Below are positions 35,754 through 45,528 of a stretch of DNA of 64,000 nt, piece after piece; within the stretch, counting starts at the first letter, position 1; each line of letters opens with the position of its first letter. The position numbers and the translations under genes were made by a program. The notes under the pieces were generated by a model. That model was not told the DNA's origin. It ran no database searches and saw only the letters and a list, made by a program, of their open reading frames with translations. Origin of the DNA: Qipengyuania pacifica (lineage in GTDB: Bacteria > Pseudomonadota > Alphaproteobacteria > Sphingomonadales > Sphingomonadaceae); contig NZ_JAHWXO010000011.1 of NCBI RefSeq assembly GCF_019857205.1, forward strand, positions 38,099 to 102,098, read 5' to 3'.

Positions 35754-37538
35754 ATGCTAGGAACGTTCCTTACCGATTATTCGGCCTGGATCGGCCTCGG
35801 CCTGTTGGTCGGGCTGTTCATTCTGTTCGCCACGGAACGGTTTCCGCCGGTGACCGTCGCCGTGGGCGGCGCGGCCGTCATGCTGGTGCTGGGCTATCTT
35901 CCGCGCAGCGAGATGGAACAGGTTTTCGCCAATCCCGCCCCCATCACCATCGCGGCCATGTTCATCCTCTCGGGTGCATTGATCCGTACCGGCGTTGTCG
36001 AAGCGCTGGCCAGCATCGCCGAACGCCGGACCGAACGTCATCCGCGCCGGTCGATCGCGGAACTCTTCGGCGGCACTTTCCTCGCCTCTTCGCTGGTCAA
36101 CAATACGCCGGTGGTGATCATCCTGGTTCCGGTCATTCGCAAGATCGCAGGACTGGCGGGCAGTACGGCCAGCCGCCTCCTCATCCCGCTATCCTATCTC
36201 TCGATCCTCGGCGGCACGCTCACGCTCATCGGCACGTCGACGAACCTTCTCGTCGATGGTGTGGCGCAGCGCTCTGGCCAGCCTCCCTTCGGCATATTCG
36301 AGCTGACCGGCGTGGGCCTGGTCGCGGCACTGACCGGCACCCTCTTTCTTCTCGTCAGCGGGCGGTTTCTTCTGCCCAACCGGCCCGATGCCGCGGATCG
36401 CGACAGCGGCCGACCGCTGGAGGAACGCTACCTTACCCAGTTGCGCGTGACGCAAGACGATAAGGACATCGGCAAGGCCTATGGCGATCTTTCCCAGTTC
36501 GGTCGCTCCGGGCTGCGCCTCGTCGGTCTGGAACGCGGCGGCGCCATCCTGCGCAGCGACCTCGACGAGCTGATCGTGGAGGAAGGCGACATCATGCAGA
36601 TCGCCGCCGATCAGGCCGAAATGCTGTCGCTAGCCGCCGGGCGCGGGTCGGAACTCGGCCTTTCTGCACGTGCCGCACCCGCATCCGATGAAAACCGTAT
36701 CGTCGAAGCTGCGATTTCGCCCAGCCACCCGACCCTCGGCCGCAAGCTTTCCGAAGTGCCCTTCCTCACCAAGACGGGCGCCCGCATTCTCGGCCTGTCG
36801 CGTGCCCGGCACTTTCCCGGGCCCACACTGTCCGATGCGCGGATCCGCGCAGCCGATCATCTGCTGATCGAAGGCAGTCCCGCCAGCATCGCCGCGATCG
36901 AAAACAATATCAATCTGATCAACATCTCCACGCCGGACACGCGCCCGTTCCGGCGCCTGCGCGCACCGATCGCGGTTGTGACGATGATGGGCATCATCGT
37001 GCTCGCCGCCCTTGGCGTATGGACGATCGAACTTCTGGCAATAACGGGCGTGGCTATCGTGCTGCTCTCGCGCTGCATCGATCCGGAAGAAGCCTGGCGC
37101 AGCATCGATGGCAATGTCATCGTGCTGATCTTCGGCATGCTTGCCGTCGGCCTGGGTCTGGAAAGCGCAGGGACGGTCGACCTGATCGTCGATGCCGCCC
37201 TTCCGGTCCTCGCAAATCTGTCGCCGCTTTACCTGTTGCTTGCGATCTACCTGCTGACCTCCGTGCTGACCGAAACGGTTACCAACAATGCTGTCGCGGT
37301 CATCATGACCCCGATCGTGCTGGCGCTCGCCACCGATCTCGGGGTCGAACCGCGCCCGCTGCTCTTCGCGGTAATGTTCGCTGCATCGGCCAGCTTCGCA
37401 ACGCCCGTGGGCTATCAGACCAACACCATCGTCTATGCCGCCGGCAATTATCGCTTCGCCGACTTCTTGAAGATCGGTGCGCCCATGAATGTCGTGGTAG
37501 GACTGGCGACCTGTCTTGCGATCAATGCGATGGTCTGA
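35754..37538 (+). CDS. SLC13-type anion permease with two TrkA-C domains
   Basis: 594 residues. Membrane segments flank a central cytoplasmic part (~215-395) with two RCK_C-like domains (LVGLERGGAILRSDLDELIVEEGD and ILGLSRARHFPGP). Helix-hairpin motifs are SLVNNTPVV, LIGTSTNLLVDG, ETVTNNAVAV and TPVGYQTNTIVY. The family moves sulfate, dicarboxylates or related anions with sodium; the substrate here is unknown. It stands alone after the efflux operon and converges on terC. Confidence 0.87.
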   Translation: MLGTFLTDYSAWIGLGLLVGLFILFATERFPPVTVAVGGAAVMLVLGYLPRSEMEQVFANPAPITIAAMFILSGALIRTGVVEALASIAERRTERHPRRSIAELFGGTFLASSLVNNTPVVIILVPVIRKIAGLAGSTASRLLIPLSYLSILGGTLTLIGTSTNLLVDGVAQRSGQPPFGIFELTGVGLVAALTGTLFLLVSGRFLLPNRPDAADRDSGRPLEERYLTQLRVTQDDKDIGKAYGDLSQFGRSGLRLVGLERGGAILRSDLDELIVEEGDIMQIAADQAEMLSLAAGRGSELGLSARAAPASDENRIVEAAISPSHPTLGRKLSEVPFLTKTGARILGLSRARHFPGPTLSDARIRAADHLLIEGSPASIAAIENNINLINISTPDTRPFRRLRAPIAVVTMMGIIVLAALGVWTIELLAITGVAIVLLSRCIDPEEAWRSIDGNVIVLIFGMLAVGLGLESAGTVDLIVDAALPVLANLSPLYLLLAIYLLTSVLTETVTNNAVAVIMTPIVLALATDLGVEPRPLLFAVMFAASASFATPVGYQTNTIVYAAGNYRFADFLKIGAPMNVVVGLATCLAINAMV

Positions 37539-37570
37539 ACGGCTGACGCCCGTGACGCCTGCCACCCGAC

Positions 37571-38587
37571 CTAGGCGAGCGGTTCGTCTTCCGGTTCTGC
37601 TGGCCAGTCCGCCTCTTCGTGCCCGCGCGTTTTCCATAGCGAATAGAGCACGCCCGCTGCGATCAGCACGAACGTCACGCCAAGGCTGATCCAGGCCGGG
37701 AATTTCTCACCGTCCATCAGGAAGTCCGTAACGAAGATCTTGCTGCCGATGAACACCAGGATCGCTGCCAGCGCATACTTCAGATAGTGGAATCGGTGGA
37801 TCATGGCGGCGAGAGCGAAATAGAGAGCGCGCAGCCCCAGAATGGCGAAGATGTTGCTGGTATAGACGATGAACGTGTCGGTCGTGATCGCGAAGATCGC
37901 CGGCACGCTGTCCACGGCGAACACGAGATCGGCCAGATTGATGACGACCAGCGCCAGCAGCAGCGGTGTGGCCGCGCGGACCATCTTGCCCGTCTTCTCG
38001 TCCTGCACCTTCACCAGGAATTTCTGCCCGTGCAGATTCGGCGTCACCCGCATGTGACGGCTGATCCAGAGGACGACGGGGTTGCTTCCGACATCCATCG
38101 GCTCGTCGCCGGCGAAGAACATCTTGATCCCGGTGAACACCAGGAAGGCGGCGAAAAGGTACAGCACCCAATAGGCTTCGGCCAGCAGGGCCGCGCCCCC
38201 GGCGATCATCAGGCCGCGCAGGATGATGACCGCGATGATGCCCCACAATAGCGCCCGGTACTGATACTTCGCCGGGATGGCGAAATAGGTGAAAATCAGG
38301 CTGATCACGAAGACGTTGTCGATCGACAGTGCCTTCTCGATGAAGAAGCCTGTGAAATATTGCATGCCCGCGGTCTCGCCGCGCTCGAACCACACCCACA
38401 CGCCGAACAGCAGCGCCACGGTGATGTAGAAGACCGACAGCTTCAGGCTTTCTGCAATGCCCAGTTCCCGGTCTTCCTTATGCAGGAAGCCGAGGTCGAA
38501 GGCCGTCAGCACGACGACGATTGCAAGAAAGGCGCCCCAGAACCAGACCGGGGTGCCAAGCCATGACGCCAGCAGGAAATCAGGCAC
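37571..38587 (-). CDS. TerC/Alx family membrane protein
   Basis: 338 residues with about nine membrane segments. The family motifs are EKALSIDNVFV (~84) and FAVDSVPAIFAIT (~232), carrying the metal-binding Asp residues. Relatives such as Alx export manganese and respond to alkaline pH. It overlaps nhaA by 8 bp, so the two are co-expressed, which suits a joint role in pH and cation balance. No yybP-ykoY riboswitch is evident upstream. Confidence 0.9.
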   Translation of the reverse strand: MPDFLLASWLGTPVWFWGAFLAIVVVLTAFDLGFLHKEDRELGIAESLKLSVFYITVALLFGVWVWFERGETAGMQYFTGFFIEKALSIDNVFVISLIFTYFAIPAKYQYRALLWGIIAVIILRGLMIAGGAALLAEAYWVLYLFAAFLVFTGIKMFFAGDEPMDVGSNPVVLWISRHMRVTPNLHGQKFLVKVQDEKTGKMVRAATPLLLALVVINLADLVFAVDSVPAIFAITTDTFIVYTSNIFAILGLRALYFALAAMIHRFHYLKYALAAILVFIGSKIFVTDFLMDGEKFPAWISLGVTFVLIAAGVLYSLWKTRGHEEADWPAEPEDEPLA

Positions 38588-39782
38588 TCGGCACCTCGTT
38601 TAGAGGTCTGGTCGCGGCGCGCGGAGCGGTGGCGAGCACTGTCATGCCGATCACCGCCGAAATCAGGGAACCGACCAGCACACCCATTTTCACCGCATCG
38701 ATCTGGTCCGGATCGATGAAGGCGAGGCCGCCGATGAACAGGCTCATGGTAAAGCCGATACCGGCCAGACAGGACAGGCCATAGATATGGCGCCAGGTCA
38801 CTTCGGGCGGCATGGATGCGAGCTTGGTTTTCGCTGCCAGCCAGCATGCGCCGAACACGCCGATCTGCTTGCCGACCACAAGACCTGCCGCAATGCCGAG
38901 CGACAGCGGCGCAAACAGCGCCTCCAGCCCGGCTCCAGCGAACGAGACGCCGGCATTGGCAAAGGCGAAGATCGGCAGGATCATGAAAGCGACCCAGGGA
39001 TGCAGTGCGTGTTCCAGCCGTTCGAGCGGCTGTTCGTCACCTGTCGCGATGGGGACGAACATGGCCGTCACGACACCCGCCAGAGTAGCATGCACGCCGG
39101 ACTTCAGCACGCAGACCCACAGAAAGGCGCCGAGAAGGAAATAGGGAATGGTTCGCGCCACTCCGGCCCGGTTGAGCAACAGCATGCCCGCAGCCGGAAC
39201 CAGTGCAAGCGCCAGTGCGCCCACGTTCATGTTTTCGGTATAGAACAGCGCGATGATGGCGATCGCACCGATGTCGTCGATGATGGCGATGGCCAGCAGC
39301 AGCGCCTTCAGCGCGACCGGTACCCGGCTGCCCAGCAGAGCGAGGAGACCCAGCGCAAAGGCAATGTCGGTAGCGGCGGGAATGGCCCAGCCGCGAATAT
39401 TGTCCGGCGAACCGGCGTTGATGGCCACGAATACCAGCGCAGGAATGACCATACCGCCAACCGCGGCAAAAACCGGAAGCGATGCCTGCTTCCAGCTTTG
39501 CAACTGACCGGTCACGATCTCGCGCTTCACTTCCAGGCCGATCAGGAAGAAGAACAGCGCCATCAAGCCGTCGTTGATCCACAGCAGCAATGGCTTGTCG
39601 ATAGAAACGAGTTCGCCGGCCGTGAAATTCACCGGCGTGGCAAGCAGGCTCTGATAGCCGGCAAGCAGCGCTGAATTGGCGATGACAAGCGCAATTGCGG
39701 CGGCAACGATCAACACGATGCCGCCTGCACTCTCGCTGGCGATGAAAGCGCGAAGGCGCTGCGTGGGGGTCTGTCTGGTCAT
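38580..39782 (-). CDS. nhaA: Na+/H+ antiporter NhaA
   Basis: 400 residues, about 12 membrane segments. The critical aspartates are in ATDIAFALG (~134) and IIDDIGAI (~163-164). It exchanges protons for sodium at alkaline pH. No Shine-Dalgarno is visible in the 11 bases before the ATG; instead a long hairpin (39794-39841) ends 11 bp upstream. First gene of the nhaA-terC operon. Confidence 0.93.
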   Translation of the reverse strand: MTRQTPTQRLRAFIASESAGGIVLIVAAAIALVIANSALLAGYQSLLATPVNFTAGELVSIDKPLLLWINDGLMALFFFLIGLEVKREIVTGQLQSWKQASLPVFAAVGGMVIPALVFVAINAGSPDNIRGWAIPAATDIAFALGLLALLGSRVPVALKALLLAIAIIDDIGAIAIIALFYTENMNVGALALALVPAAGMLLLNRAGVARTIPYFLLGAFLWVCVLKSGVHATLAGVVTAMFVPIATGDEQPLERLEHALHPWVAFMILPIFAFANAGVSFAGAGLEALFAPLSLGIAAGLVVGKQIGVFGACWLAAKTKLASMPPEVTWRHIYGLSCLAGIGFTMSLFIGGLAFIDPDQIDAVKMGVLVGSLISAVIGMTVLATAPRAATRPLNEVPSA

Positions 39783-39793
39783 ATGATCAAAGC

Positions 39794-39841
39794 GGGCGAC
39801 GGTCCGTCAAGTGTGGGGGGGGAGGGAACGGACCGCCGCCC
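39794..39841 (-). terminator. Long hairpin between the DUF465 gene and nhaA
   Basis: 14-bp arms (39794-39807 and 39828-39841) pair fully on the minus strand with one G-U, around a 20-nt loop rich in C. It is not followed by a U-run. It may end the DUF465 transcript or control nhaA translation; the sequence does not decide. Confidence 0.45.
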
Positions 39842-39851
39842 TATGCCGCAG

Positions 39852-40055
39852 CTAAGCGAAGCTGCGACCGTAATAATGGCGCTGTAATGCGACGATCTTG
39901 TCCTTGAGGCGCAGGCGCAGGCGCTTCAGCGATTTCAAATCGTCGCGCGCGCCGATCGCCTTGGTCGTGTCGATCAGTCGGTTGAGGGCCCGATGCTCGC
40001 GCACCAGCTTGCGCAGATACGGGATCATGATCTTCTCGTCGGGCGTCTTGCTCAT
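39852..40055 (-). CDS. Small DUF465 (YdcH-like) protein
   Basis: 67 residues, helical and basic: PYLRKLVREHRALNRLIDTTK then LKRLRLRLKDKIVALQRHY, matching DUF465 proteins common in alphaproteobacteria. The function is unknown. The preceding bases AAGGAGAG give a strong ribosome site. Confidence 0.85.
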   Translation of the reverse strand: MSKTPDEKIMIPYLRKLVREHRALNRLIDTTKAIGARDDLKSLKRLRLRLKDKIVALQRHYYGRSFA

Positions 40056-40146
40056 CGCGCTCTCCTTCGTTTGCTAGGGTACATATGCGTGCTTCGCTGG
40101 CGATAATCCAATTCGAAAACTTGCCATGTATCGATAAGTTTTACTA

Positions 40147-41058
40147 ATGGCGTTGGCCATGGTGACGCTCAAACAGATCGATATCTTCGTAAGGCTTGCC
40201 GACATCGGCAATATGGGCGAAGCCGCCACCGCGCTGGGCATGACCCAGCCCGCTCTCAGCCAGCAGTTGCGCGCGCTCGAAAGAAAGCTCGACCTGCAGT
40301 TGTTCGAACGCGTGCCCAAGGGCATGCAACTTACACCCAGCGGGCGCAAACTGCTCGCGCAGGCCCGCACGGTCATTGCCAGTACGCGCGACTTCACCGA
40401 TGCGGCCGATCACATTGCCGCTCGCCCCGCCGGCACGATACGATTTGGCGTCAGTCCTACGCTCGGCCCCTATCTCATGCCGCGCGTCATCAAGATCCTC
40501 CACGAACGCTATCCCGACCTGCGCCTCTTCATCCGCGAAGGCATTCCGTCGAAGCAGCAGGCGGATCTGGCCGCGGGGCAACTGGACATGCTGCTTTCGC
40601 CCATGCCGATCGAAGGCAAGGGCCTCCGGGTGGAACCGCTGTTCCGCGAACGCTTGCGGATCATCGCTCCGCCCGACGATCCGCTGGTGGCCCTGCCGGA
40701 ACTTCGGAAGGAAGATTTCGCAGGCCGCATGTTCCTCTCGCTCGATCATCGCCATCATTACCACCGCCAGCTCGAAGATATCTGCAAGAATCTCGGCGCT
40801 ACCATTCTGGCCGATTACGAAGGCACCAGCCTCGATGCCCTGCAACAGATGGTCGGGTCAGGTCTGGGCCTCGCCATCCTCCCGCATTTCTACATCCGCT
40901 CGGAAGCGGGCGGCCTCGATGTCGTGCGCATCGCCGAACCGGCAGGGTGGGAACAGCATCGCAGCATTGCCGCTGCATGGCGCGCCAGTGCCGCCTTTTC
41001 GGATCTCTATGCCGAAGTGGCAGCCGTCATTGCGGAGGAGGGGCGCCGCCAGCGCTAG
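40147..41058 (+). CDS. LysR family transcriptional regulator
   Basis: 303 residues. The winged helix-turn-helix is at ~10-65 (GNMGEAATALGMTQPALSQQLRALERKL). The substrate-binding domain has the RFGVSPTLGPYLMPRVI and PDLRLFIREG strands typical of CynR/CbbR/OxyR relatives. Starts are ATG 40147 or ATG 40159. It points away from the DUF465/nhaA/terC genes, which are possible targets. Its last 32 bp overlap the end of an outer-membrane efflux gene. Confidence 0.9.
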   Translation: MALAMVTLKQIDIFVRLADIGNMGEAATALGMTQPALSQQLRALERKLDLQLFERVPKGMQLTPSGRKLLAQARTVIASTRDFTDAADHIAARPAGTIRFGVSPTLGPYLMPRVIKILHERYPDLRLFIREGIPSKQQADLAAGQLDMLLSPMPIEGKGLRVEPLFRERLRIIAPPDDPLVALPELRKEDFAGRMFLSLDHRHHYHRQLEDICKNLGATILADYEGTSLDALQQMVGSGLGLAILPHFYIRSEAGGLDVVRIAEPAGWEQHRSIAAAWRASAAFSDLYAEVAAVIAEEGRRQR

Positions 41059-42427
41059 CCGCCACGGCTTCGCCATCCGGGCTGGCCGCTGCCGAGTGGA
41101 GTGCGATGAACGCATTCGCGAGCGCCGCCTCGTTGTCGAGCAGCGATTCCCGGCTCGAGATCAGCTGGCGCTGCGCATCGAGCACATCGAACAGCGAAGC
41201 GAGCCCTTCGCGGTACAAGGCATTGGACCGGCCGAGCGCGGTCTCGCTCTGCTCGATCGCCTCGGATAGCGATCCTGCACGGGCGCGGTAGGCGGTGATC
41301 GCGACCAGCGCCGTTTCGGCCTCGCCCAGCGCTTCCAGGAAAGCCTGGCGATATTCGGCCAGGCTCGCATCCAGTTCCGCCCGTGCCGCCGCGACTTCGG
41401 CCCGCCGCCGCCCGCCGTCGAACAGCGGAAGGTCCAGCGCTGCGCCGAGCGTTGCGAGAAATTCCGAGAACAGGCCATCGATCGAGCCGTCGCCGATTAT
41501 GATCGAACCCGGCACGACGAGCGAAGGCCTGAGATCCGACTGCTCGATCCCGACCTGCGCCGCCGCGGCAGCCAGCCTCGACTCGGCCGCCAGCACATCG
41601 CCGCGCCGCCGCAGCAGATTGGCGGGGCCGCCCAGCGGTGGTCCATCGCCGTAATTTGGTATCGTCGTCTCGCTTTCGGGCTCCGCAATCACCAGCGTCC
41701 CCGGCGCCTCGCCTACCAGTATCGCGAGCGCATGGGCTGCCTGCGCCCGGGCGATTTCGATCAGCCCCAGCCGCGCTTCCGTCTGCGCCAGATCGGCTGC
41801 AGCGCGGCGCACGTCGAGATTGGCCGACAGCCCGGCTTCGAAGCGCAAGGTCACGATCCGCAGCGTCTGCCGCTGGAGATCGGTCGATTCCGCCAGCAAT
41901 TCAAGCTGCGCCCCCGTTCGGCGGTATTCCACATATTGCGCGGCGATGGCGGCGGCGATCAGGCGGCGCTGATCGGCACGAATATATCCCGCCTCGGCAT
42001 AGCGCGCCGCCGCCGCGCGCACTTCCGCGCGCAGGCGCCCGGAAAAATCGGGGTCGAACGTGCCGAACAGCCCGGCACTTGCACCCGTCCGCGAAGTCCC
42101 CTCGCCCACATCGACGCTTGCCTCGGCCGATCCGTCGATCGTGGGAAGCCGGTCCGCGCGCTCTGCCCGCAGCAGGGCTTCGGCGGCTGCCAGCCGTCCC
42201 TCCGCCGCTGCAATATCGAGGTTCGCCGCAAGGCCGCGATCGACCAGCGCATCCAGCACCGGATCAGAAAAGGCGCCCCACCACACGCCGTCCATGCCGG
42301 CAGGCGGCAAGTCCGCCCGGTAGCTTTCCGGCGGAGCGATCTGCGCCTCGGGCAAGTCGGTGGGAACCGCGGCACATCCGCCGAGCAGAAGCGCGAGGGC
42401 GCACAGATGGAAACGCGCAGCGATCAT
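41027..42427 (-). CDS. RND efflux outer-membrane channel lipoprotein (second system)
   Basis: 466 residues. Lipobox ALLLGGC with Cys18. TolC-type repeats and a RRGDVLAAESRLAAAAAQVG motif are seen. Last gene of a minus-strand adaptor-pump-channel operon; its start overlaps the pump stop by 4 bp. Confidence 0.92.
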   Translation of the reverse strand: MIAARFHLCALALLLGGCAAVPTDLPEAQIAPPESYRADLPPAGMDGVWWGAFSDPVLDALVDRGLAANLDIAAAEGRLAAAEALLRAERADRLPTIDGSAEASVDVGEGTSRTGASAGLFGTFDPDFSGRLRAEVRAAAARYAEAGYIRADQRRLIAAAIAAQYVEYRRTGAQLELLAESTDLQRQTLRIVTLRFEAGLSANLDVRRAAADLAQTEARLGLIEIARAQAAHALAILVGEAPGTLVIAEPESETTIPNYGDGPPLGGPANLLRRRGDVLAAESRLAAAAAQVGIEQSDLRPSLVVPGSIIIGDGSIDGLFSEFLATLGAALDLPLFDGGRRRAEVAAARAELDASLAEYRQAFLEALGEAETALVAITAYRARAGSLSEAIEQSETALGRSNALYREGLASLFDVLDAQRQLISSRESLLDNEAALANAFIALHSAAASPDGEAVAASAGGAPPPQ

Positions 42428-45400
42428 GCAGGCGCCATCGTCATGTCTTCGTCGATGTCGTCGATCTCTTCCTGCAGTTTGGCGAGGTCGACACTGCGCG
42501 GCTTGCCGAAGCGCGCCACGCCCAGATAGATCACCGGCGTCAGGAACAGGGTGAAGACCCCGGCGATGCCCAGCCCGCCGAAGATCACCCAGCCGATCGA
42601 CTGGCGCGCCTCTGCACCGGCGCCGGACGCGAGGATCAGTGGAACTGCCCCGACCACGGTCGAAATCAGCGTCATCGCGATCGGCCGCAGGCGAATGGCC
42701 GCCGCCTCTTCCACGGCCTCGCGGATAGTGCGGCCCTGATGGCGCAACTGGTCGGCGAATTCCACGATCAGGATGCCGTTCTTCGCCATCAGGCCGATCA
42801 GCATCACCAGCCCGATCTGCGAATAGATGTTGAGCGAGATGCCCGACAGGAACAGCGCCAGGATCGCCGCGACGAGCGCGAAGGGAACGGTCAGCAGCAC
42901 GACGAGCGCGCTCGTCAGGCTTTCGAACTGTGCGACCAGCACCAGGAACACGATCACCAGCGCGAACATATAGGTCAGCAGGACGTCGTTCGACGTTTCC
43001 TCGAGGCTCTCCGCATCGCCCTGCAGGATCATGTCGGTATCGTCCGCGACCGTTTCTGCCCCCAGCCGTTCGATCTCGTCGATGGCGTCCTGCAGGGGTG
43101 TTCCCTCGGCAATATCGGCCTCCACCTCGATCGCGCGGCGCTGCGCGGTGCGGTTCAGTTCGGCAGCGACCCCCTGTTCCACGATCTGCGTGATGCTCGA
43201 CATCGGCACCAGCGCATCGCCTGCGGTTCGGACATAGAGGTTGCGCAGATCGGAGGGATTGGTGATCGTCGTCGCCTGCGATGTCAGGAAGATCGGCACG
43301 GCCTGATCGCCGACGTTCAGATCGACGATCTCGTCCCCGCCGACCATCGCCCGCAACGTCTGGGCGACATCGTCGAGGTCCACACCCAGATCAGATGCCC
43401 GCTGGCGATCGATGCGGATCGAAAGCTGCGGCTGGGTCGGCTGATAGGAAATGTCGGGGTTCGACAATATGGTCGATTGCGTATCGATCGCCTCGCTCAG
43501 TTTCAGGGCGGAGGCATAGATCTGGTCATATTCTGCGCCGGTCAGGGCCACTTCGATGTTTCCGCCGCCTCCGCCGCCGAAACTCAGTGTGCCGCGCCCG
43601 CGCGCATTGGTCCGCGATCCGGGAATTTCACGCAGCGGTCCGTTCAGCTCCTCGACGATGTCCGACTGGCCGCGATCGCGCTCGCCCCAATCGGCAAGCT
43701 GCGCGGTCACGCGCACCCGGTTGGGATCGTACCTGCCCACGATGGAAAAGGTGCTCTCGATTTCGCCGCTGTCCAGATAGGGCTGGAGGACCATTTCGAT
43801 CTCGTCGAGTTCGCGGTCCATGAAGTCCAGTCCCACGCCGTCGGGGCCGGTCGCATCGACCTCGATCACGCCGCGATCTTCATCGGGGACAAGTTCGCTG
43901 TCGAGCTGCGTGAACAGCAGCGCGGTCAGGCCCGTGACCAGCACCGCGCCGCCCACCACCGCTTTCCCGCGGTCTAGGCACCAGGTGAGCGCGGCAATGT
44001 AGCGGTCGCGCATTCGCGATCCCCAGCGCGACAGGCGGTCGGATCGATCGCCGCTCGTGCGCAGGTCGAACTTGGCCGCCAGCGCGGGTACCAGCGACAG
44101 GGCGACGAAGGATGAAATGATCACCGCGAAAGACAGCACGAAACCGAATTCGCGGAACAGCCGGCCCGCTTCCGATGGCAGGAAACTGATGGGCAGGAAT
44201 ACCGATACCAGTACCGCCGTCGTGGCCACGACGGCAAAGAAGACCTGCCGGGTCCCGACAACCGCGGCCGCACGCCGTCCCAGCCCCTTGTCCTGCAAGC
44301 GCTGGGTATTCTCCAGCACCACGATGGCATCGTCGACGATCAACCCCGTTGCCAGAACCAGCGCCAGCAGCGTCACCAGATTGACCGAAAATCCCAGCGC
44401 CCAGATACCGGCCAGCACGCCGATCAATGCCACGGGGATGGTCGTGCTCGGTATCACGGTCGGCCGCCATGCGCGGAAGAACAGCAGCATCGTGCCCACG
44501 ACGACCAGCACGGTGAAACTCAGCGTGATCAGCACCTCGCGCACCGAAATCTTGATGAAATCGGCATCGTCGGACACGATGCTGATGGTTATGTCCTCGT
44601 AACGCGCATTGATCCGGTCGACCGACGCGCGGATGGAATCGGAAATCTGGATCGTGTTCGAACTGGCCTGCCGCACCACGCCAAGTCCCACGATGGGGCG
44701 CCCGTCCAGCCGCACGAAATTGGTCGCATCGGCGGGGGCCAGCGTTACGTCCGCAACATCGCCGATGCGCGTGTTGCCCGCCACGATGACGTCGCGGACC
44801 AGGCCCGGATCGGTCGCGCTGGCATCGGCGCGCACGACCAGTTCCTGCGCGTTGGACCGGAAAGATCCTACCGGCACGTCGTACGGCGCGCCCTCCAGCG
44901 CCGTCGAAACGTCGCTCATTGTCAGGCCGAAGCGGTTGAGCCGCGCGGGGTCTACCGAAACGCGCATCTGCAGGGCGCGGGTGCCGAACTCGTCGATGCT
45001 CGCCACGCCGTCGGCGGTAAGCAGTTCCGGCACGACATCGTTTTCGACCAGCTGGGTGAGCTCGGCCTCGCCATAGCGTTCGCTCGACACGGCCAGCGTC
45101 ATGATCGGCTGCGCATCGGCATCCGCCTTCACGATATTGACCTGTTCCACCCTGTCGGGAAGATCGCGCGTCACGCGGCTGACCGCCTCGCGGACATCGG
45201 ATGCCGCCGTGTCCAGATCCGCCCCAGGATTGAATTCGGCGCGAATGCGGCTGTTGTTTTCCTCGCTGGAAGAGCGGATCTGCCTCACCCCGGTGACGCG
45301 AGCGATCGCGTCTTCGAGGATGCTGGTCACTTCCCGGTCCATCGTTTCAGGGGCAGCGCCGGGAAAGGTCGCGGAAACCGACACGATGGGCCGGTCGACA

Positions 45401-45528
45401 TTGGGCAATTCGCGCACTTCGATCCCGGCGAAAGCGGCAAGCCCGGCAATGACGATAAGCAGATTGAGGACGCCCACCAGCAGCGGCCGCTTGACCGCCA
45501 GCATCGGTAGGTCGGATCTATCCGCCAT
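42424..45528 (-). CDS. RND efflux inner-membrane pump (second system)
   Basis: 1034 residues from ATG 45528, chosen because it precedes MLAVKRPLLVGVLN, a normal RND N-terminus; the longer frame from 45636 lies within the adaptor gene. The Asp pair is in VLATGLIVDDAIVVLEN. Unlike the first pump, the N-terminal loop reads VRELPNVDRPIVSVSATFPGA, closer to the MdtB/TriC-like branch. It overlaps the adaptor gene by 11 bp. Confidence 0.93.
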   Translation of the reverse strand: MADRSDLPMLAVKRPLLVGVLNLLIVIAGLAAFAGIEVRELPNVDRPIVSVSATFPGAAPETMDREVTSILEDAIARVTGVRQIRSSSEENNSRIRAEFNPGADLDTAASDVREAVSRVTRDLPDRVEQVNIVKADADAQPIMTLAVSSERYGEAELTQLVENDVVPELLTADGVASIDEFGTRALQMRVSVDPARLNRFGLTMSDVSTALEGAPYDVPVGSFRSNAQELVVRADASATDPGLVRDVIVAGNTRIGDVADVTLAPADATNFVRLDGRPIVGLGVVRQASSNTIQISDSIRASVDRINARYEDITISIVSDDADFIKISVREVLITLSFTVLVVVGTMLLFFRAWRPTVIPSTTIPVALIGVLAGIWALGFSVNLVTLLALVLATGLIVDDAIVVLENTQRLQDKGLGRRAAAVVGTRQVFFAVVATTAVLVSVFLPISFLPSEAGRLFREFGFVLSFAVIISSFVALSLVPALAAKFDLRTSGDRSDRLSRWGSRMRDRYIAALTWCLDRGKAVVGGAVLVTGLTALLFTQLDSELVPDEDRGVIEVDATGPDGVGLDFMDRELDEIEMVLQPYLDSGEIESTFSIVGRYDPNRVRVTAQLADWGERDRGQSDIVEELNGPLREIPGSRTNARGRGTLSFGGGGGGNIEVALTGAEYDQIYASALKLSEAIDTQSTILSNPDISYQPTQPQLSIRIDRQRASDLGVDLDDVAQTLRAMVGGDEIVDLNVGDQAVPIFLTSQATTITNPSDLRNLYVRTAGDALVPMSSITQIVEQGVAAELNRTAQRRAIEVEADIAEGTPLQDAIDEIERLGAETVADDTDMILQGDAESLEETSNDVLLTYMFALVIVFLVLVAQFESLTSALVVLLTVPFALVAAILALFLSGISLNIYSQIGLVMLIGLMAKNGILIVEFADQLRHQGRTIREAVEEAAAIRLRPIAMTLISTVVGAVPLILASGAGAEARQSIGWVIFGGLGIAGVFTLFLTPVIYLGVARFGKPRSVDLAKLQEEIDDIDEDMTMAPA

